Assembly: GCF_004210375.1 (NCBI RefSeq) | Contig: NC_134829.1 | Coordinates: 26,180,034-26,244,033 of the forward strand | Length of the DNA: 64,000 bases | Reading direction: 5' to 3' | Source: Tachypleus tridentatus | Taxonomy: Eukaryota > Arthropoda > Merostomata > Xiphosura > Limulidae | Shown here: in pieces, positions 58,871 to 64,000 of the stretch | How the letters are laid out: each line of letters begins with the position of its first letter | Numbering within the stretch: the first letter of the stretch is position 1 | The notes under the pieces: generated by a model | Told to the model about the DNA's origin: nothing | Database searches by the model: none | Seen by the model: the letters and a program-made list of their open reading frames with translations, nothing else | Position numbers and translations under genes: made by a program

Positions 58871-61800
58871 TAGTTAGGACTTGGGTAAGGTTAATTTATT
58901 TTGTTTAGTGAGATAAGATAATCAATTATAAAACAGGAGAAATTGTACACAGAACGTTCGATCACAAACGTGTTACATTAAGAATTGCAGTAGCGGTTTA
59001 TAATTCTGTGTTAAAATTAGTCACATGGCACTGCAGTACTACTATTAGAATTATTATTAATATTGACTAATAGTAATAATCCATTTAACATTATGATCAT
59101 TAAAAGCCCATGGAGACCACTCAGCAACAACAAAAACAAATCACAATGAAATATAATATTTTGTGTGCACAGAACTAGTGGACAAAATCTACCAAGAAAT
59201 TCGAACCACTAGCACCATTATTAATACGTTATCGTGCGTGTAGTGATGACCACTTTAAATTCCTTTCATCAATATGAAAATATTTCAGATCCTCCTGTTA
59301 TGTTTCTTATTTCTAATACATATTCTTTCGCATATGTTACAACAAACAAATTTATTGCTGTTGTAGAGATGAAATGAAACTAATGATAACTTGCGATTGT
59401 AAAAACATAAAATAAAAAAGAAATATTAAAATTTGCTTAATTTGAAATTACTGAATAACGTATTCTTTACATATGCAAATTATGCTGAAAATAAGTGTTA
59501 TTTAAGACATCGCATATGACTTATGACTGTATGATATGGATTTTTATAGTAATTCCATTATGGATTTTTAATTAGAAATGATTGTTAATCAGTTAATTAA
59601 TGCCTCTATTAATTTATACATTGCTGTTGATTAATCATGTTGTACAATTTTCTAGTTAGTATTTAAGGGTAAATAATACTGGTGGATAGTTTTATTAGCT
59701 TTACCATAACAAATGAAGAGCAAGTAAGTTTGGTGGTAATATTTCAGTTACTTTGATAGTTGGAATCCTAAATATGGTAATAATCAAAAACTAATTTCTG
59801 TTGGTTATTTATTTTCATGAAAATCATTTGAATTGTAATTTTGATTAATTAGTTGTTGGAATAATCAAAAACAGTAATAATTAGAAACGCTAATTTTAAA
59901 TAACTGATACTTTTATGACAATAAATTTAATCAGAATATAGATTGTTTGCTGGAGTAATCAAAAACATTAATGATTGAGCATACTAATTTGGTTAATCAA
60001 TTAGTTTAAATAACAGTAACTGATATAATTGTTTCTCAATGAGTTGTAGGTAAACAATTAACTCTCAGCTCCATGCCATACATGATTTCATTTAGTGGTT
60101 ATATGTCTTAGTGTGCATATATCATATTTTACTTATAGACTACTAAGTGATGGTATTATGATGTATTATCTAAATTTTATTTGCCACTGTCCTTTTAACT
60201 TAATTTCTTTGTTTGGCCTACATATTTTCACAGGAATTGATTATTCATGTGACTTGACTATTTAGTTATTGTAGTCCATCCCTCCGACTCTTATTTCTTA
60301 ACTTTCTTGTTTCTACTATAAATGCTAATTTTCACATCTCAAATTTTTTATTAAAACTAAATGAATGAGCTTGAGAAAAAAATGCACATGATTTTTGCCC
60401 AATGTTAATCATTTTTTGTTGGATTTTGAATTTTGAAGCAGTTATTAAGATATTTTTTTTATGTATTGTACATTTTATGTAAATTGTTAGTTCCATACTG
60501 TACAGGCTATCATGTTCTTTTTACCTGTCTTGCAAATTCGACCTTCACAATTTCTCACTCCTGTTGTTCATACGTTAAAACTTAAAAAAACACATATCAG
60601 GAAACAACAAATCCTAATGACTTAATTAAATTCCGTCACTTTTATATTTCTAATATTTCAAACTGTTTTACCTTGATTTATATGATCAATTTATGTTGAA
60701 TTACAGACCTACTGTACATCCTCCTTGATATCAAAACTTGGTAGGTGTTAATATGGAATTTAACCTTCTGTATGATTCTAAGTGAAACACTGGAAAATGT
60801 ATGAATATAACTTAATTATTTTTAATTTCAATTTTGTGTGCATTTCCATGTATAGTGATTTTAGATGCTTATGTAGTATGAAACAGCATTTATATTAGTT
60901 GTAAGTGATTGAAGTTGTACAAATATCTGTTAAAAATTGACATTGCTTAAAGGTGGTCAGTTGGCAAACATTTTGAATATGAAGATGTGGTATAGGTAAT
61001 TAAGTACAATATTTTTAATTTTAGTATCCATCCTATTACCTCTCCTAAAAAAAATTGTTTTTCATAGAAGATACCTCTCTCGGAAAGGTTTCAAGTCATT
61101 TTATCCTTTGTTATATAAATGCAGAAGCTTCATTTATCAAGCTGGTAAATTAGTGTTTTATTCTTCACAAGTGTGTACATTCTTAATGATAAAATGGAGA
61201 ACAGGTGGCTCATGTTTAAGGGAATGTTGACTATGATGCCATTTGTTTTCTTGATTATTATTTTAAATATGTAGTAACAGTTGTAAATTTGCAAGGCATT
61301 CATGTTAATTATTCATATTTTGTCTATAAAGGTAAGAAACTTTGCATTTTGAATGCTAAGATCGTTACAACTGGAAGAGAAGCTACCTGCAAACTGAAAG
61401 TATTTCACTCTAAATGTTTCTTCTCAGCATTTCTTAGCAACTTTCAAACCACATAAATGCACATGATTTTAATATTAGACTGTTTGGTTGTTCTGTGTAA
61501 TAAAATTCACAAGTTATGAGCAAACAAATGATGAAATTATGTATGCCAGTGCACATGATTATTTAAATACCTGACATCTGACTGTGGAGTTAAAGGCAGG
61601 AAGGTTATAACTTAAAATAAAGATTAGTGTGTTTAAAAGGTCAATATTTGGGAAGCTCTAAAAATCTAAATAAGCCACCAGTTGCAAATGAAAAAATCTG
61701 ATGTTATTTTTAGTACAATGCATAAAAAAACTGTTTAAATTCATATTTTTTGCATGTTCTCTAACGTGCTTGTTATGTGCAAGTTATTTATACCAAACTT

Positions 61801-64000
61801 GTTTATGCACTTGAGTGCTAAACCATTAAAGAAACGTAACAAGAAAGTCCTACTTGAGCATTATATACTTTAGAAATTTGTTGTTATTGTTTTTTATAAC
61901 ATTATCCATGACTAAGTACAAGTTTTTGTCATTATATTAAATAGATCCTAAAGTGAGGAGGTAAAGGATTCACATTGAATTGAAGAACTTGTGATGGACT
62001 CTAGCAAGATTAATGTGAGATTGATTAAAGAAAGTGTGTAGAAGCACTGTTAGCTCTTGGAAAAACTGTGGAAGAACATGGATAGTGCCTGAAGAACTTG
62101 ATTATTTCCACAGCATGGTACTTTTATTTCAAGGGTATGTTTAAATTGCCACATCTGTTTAGAAAAAGTAAATCAAATAAGAATTAATAGTAGGCTTGAG
62201 CTCAACATTTGACATAGATTTTTAAATAATTAGTTTGATCAAGCACAGCACAAACCAACTTGGCTCTGAGAGAGCACGAGAGAAAATTGAGAGTGAGCAA
62301 ATATACTCTGTGTTGTTCAGTGAATATAATTTCTAATTAGAAAAGTAGTATTTGTTTAATGATACAGGGGTACTTGTGGAACCCTTCTAGATAATTGTTG
62401 ACTGATGATATGCCCCTTGCTAAAGTGATATAAAGAAAAATAATAAGGCAATTTGGTTTGTAGCAAGGTTTTTATTTTTATATAGAAGTTCTTTGAATCC
62501 TGGATGTCATATAGAAATGCTTGTTTATGTCAGTTGACTTCATGTGTGGGATTTTTATATTTCCAAGTTTGTTGTTAATTGATATCATTTATTTCTGAAG
62601 TTATGCCTTTACTTTTTATACTGGAATTTACTTTTTATTATAACAAAAATTGCATTTTCATCATTTCTTGGTTATTAATTTTAAAGCAGTTTTTGTGTAT
62701 CTAGTAAAATACACAAGCTATAAAATACATGAAATATGTAAGGGATTAGTTACAGAATCTTATTATGCAATAAATTAGTAAGAAGCCATTCTAACCCATT
62801 AGGAGTTATTAATTTCATATTGCTAAAAAGAGAAGTTTTATGATGTATAACATTTTAATTTCGACATTCATGACAATACATTTGCATTTAGTTACCTGGT
62901 TTAGTAAGTAATTAATATTTATCAGGCTTAGAATAGACAAGTATAAATTAATTTATCTGAATAATTTTCCTCTCTTTCATTTTAAAATTTGAATAAAAAT
63001 TTAGAATAATATTGAAGTAAACATATTAGTAACATTTGAACACATGAACATTCATTAAATTGAGGAAAGCTTCAAATTTTGTCTAAGAGCACCTTGAAAC
63101 ACTCCATTACCAATGATAGTTCCTGCACATCCATTTATTTTTTTACTTATCATTGTTGTAACTAATTTTTTGGTGCACCAGAAACTTAAGGACCCTGCTC
63201 TTAAGAAAGTAAAAATATAGTAAATGTCTTATACAATGATGTTACAGCCATATAATTTCTTTTAGACTTCTCTTCAATGTTTCCAATATGGTATATTACT
63301 TACTCTCACATAAATATCTATTCTCATTCAGTGCTGCTCTCTATATTATGCAAAAAGTATTCTGTATGCCACAAGCTTTGAACTCCCACATACTTTACAA
63401 TCAACTGATTCAAATGCATCTCGCATTCAAGTCATTGTGAGACTATCTTCCACCCATATGAATGTGACACACATTCTTCATACATGTGACTCCCTTTACT
63501 TAATTCTACCAAGCTGTCACATTCTTCATTTGGCAGTACTTGTGTCAAGATTTTTGTGTGGGCTCTTCAAATTGCACCAACTCATGGATGTAGTTTTTTT
63601 TAGTTATTCCGAAGTGGGTTTTGTTATTTTTTTCTTCAACATTTAATGACTCTTTAGATAACATTTATTTTTCCAGTTTTTCACTAATTTTTCACCATTT
63701 TTAATTTTGCATGATTCAAAGTTCAAGTTCCCAGTTCAGATATCATACCATCTACTGTCACGCTCACACAAGCTACAGGTGGGGGTGACTTCTTTTTGGA
63801 TTTATCGTCTGTCATATGCCATGAGACTGATTGTTATATGAGTGAGTCAGCTCCTCTTGAACATGTTTGGCATGTTCAGGTTGACAACAGTTTTTAGTCT
63901 TTTCCTACTATGTGATTTTGTTGTGTTTTTTCATGCTCCACTGTGGAAGCAGCTAGACATAATGCAGCTTTTTGAGACATGATTTGTCAAGTATGTTATA
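58871..64000. other. AT-rich terminal 5.1 kb, nothing recognised
   Basis: No exon with family resemblance, no SINE and no transposase. ORFs such as 63437-63646 (plus, hydrophobic) look like chance frames. It may be intergenic, long UTR or intron. Confidence 0.5.

Overview
This is animal nuclear DNA: AT-rich, with small exons bounded by GT...AG introns and many decayed transposon fragments. The dominant repeat is a short tRNA-headed SINE that I recall, from memory only, as typical of horseshoe crab genomes (Limulus/Tachypleus). A chelicerate, probably a horseshoe crab, is therefore my best guess. There are no bacterial operons, CRISPR arrays, rRNA or credible functional tRNA genes.

Two host genes can be read exon by exon, both on the minus strand and arranged head to tail. 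(1) SUPT16H/SPT16, the large subunit of the FACT histone chaperone. Its first four coding exons (131 residues) lie at 13752-13687, 3457-3356, 3155-2991 and 1157-1098; the rest of the gene lies beyond position 1. The first coding exon has a compact upstream region with an E2F-type site. (2) NCOA5, a nuclear receptor coactivator with an anticodon-binding-like domain. Seven coding exons between 48795 and 23246 join in phase into about 546 residues. The start codon is fixed by an in-frame stop that crosses the preceding 5'UTR splice junction. A CpG-containing stretch near 54.79 kb is a possible NCOA5 promoter.

The rest is introns and intergenic DNA. 3.5-13.7 kb: SPT16 intron 1, with two inverted copies of an unclassified ~430-bp repeat, SINEs, a hAT-like remnant, an internally deleted mariner and a mariner-like MITE. 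13.9-23.2 kb: a SINE-rich intergenic region with a CR1 fragment and an unassigned 112-codon ORF. 25.2-38.7 kb: a 13.5-kb NCOA5 intron with a SINE, a non-LTR RNase H/3' fragment, a Penelope-like fragment, a C2H2-like fragment and a phase-compatible 42-nt candidate cassette exon. 39.1-40.8 kb: the GC-rich 5' end and ORF1 of a non-LTR element. 42.3-43.55 kb: a dead piggyBac. 44.6-48.7 kb: CR1-like and Penelope-like remnants. 51.0-52.7 kb: a CR1 reverse transcriptase remnant. 55.7-58.5 kb: two head-to-head SINEs, a perfect 35-bp inverted repeat and short tandem duplications. 58.9-64 kb: nothing I can name.

I see no multi-gene system that would count as a new pathway. The most interesting leads are the candidate NCOA5 cassette exon (27806-27847), the in-frame 21-bp coding minisatellite in the last NCOA5 exon, two SINE families sharing one tail but carrying different tRNA heads, and an unassigned ORF at 58.6-58.9 kb that starts next to a good splice acceptor.
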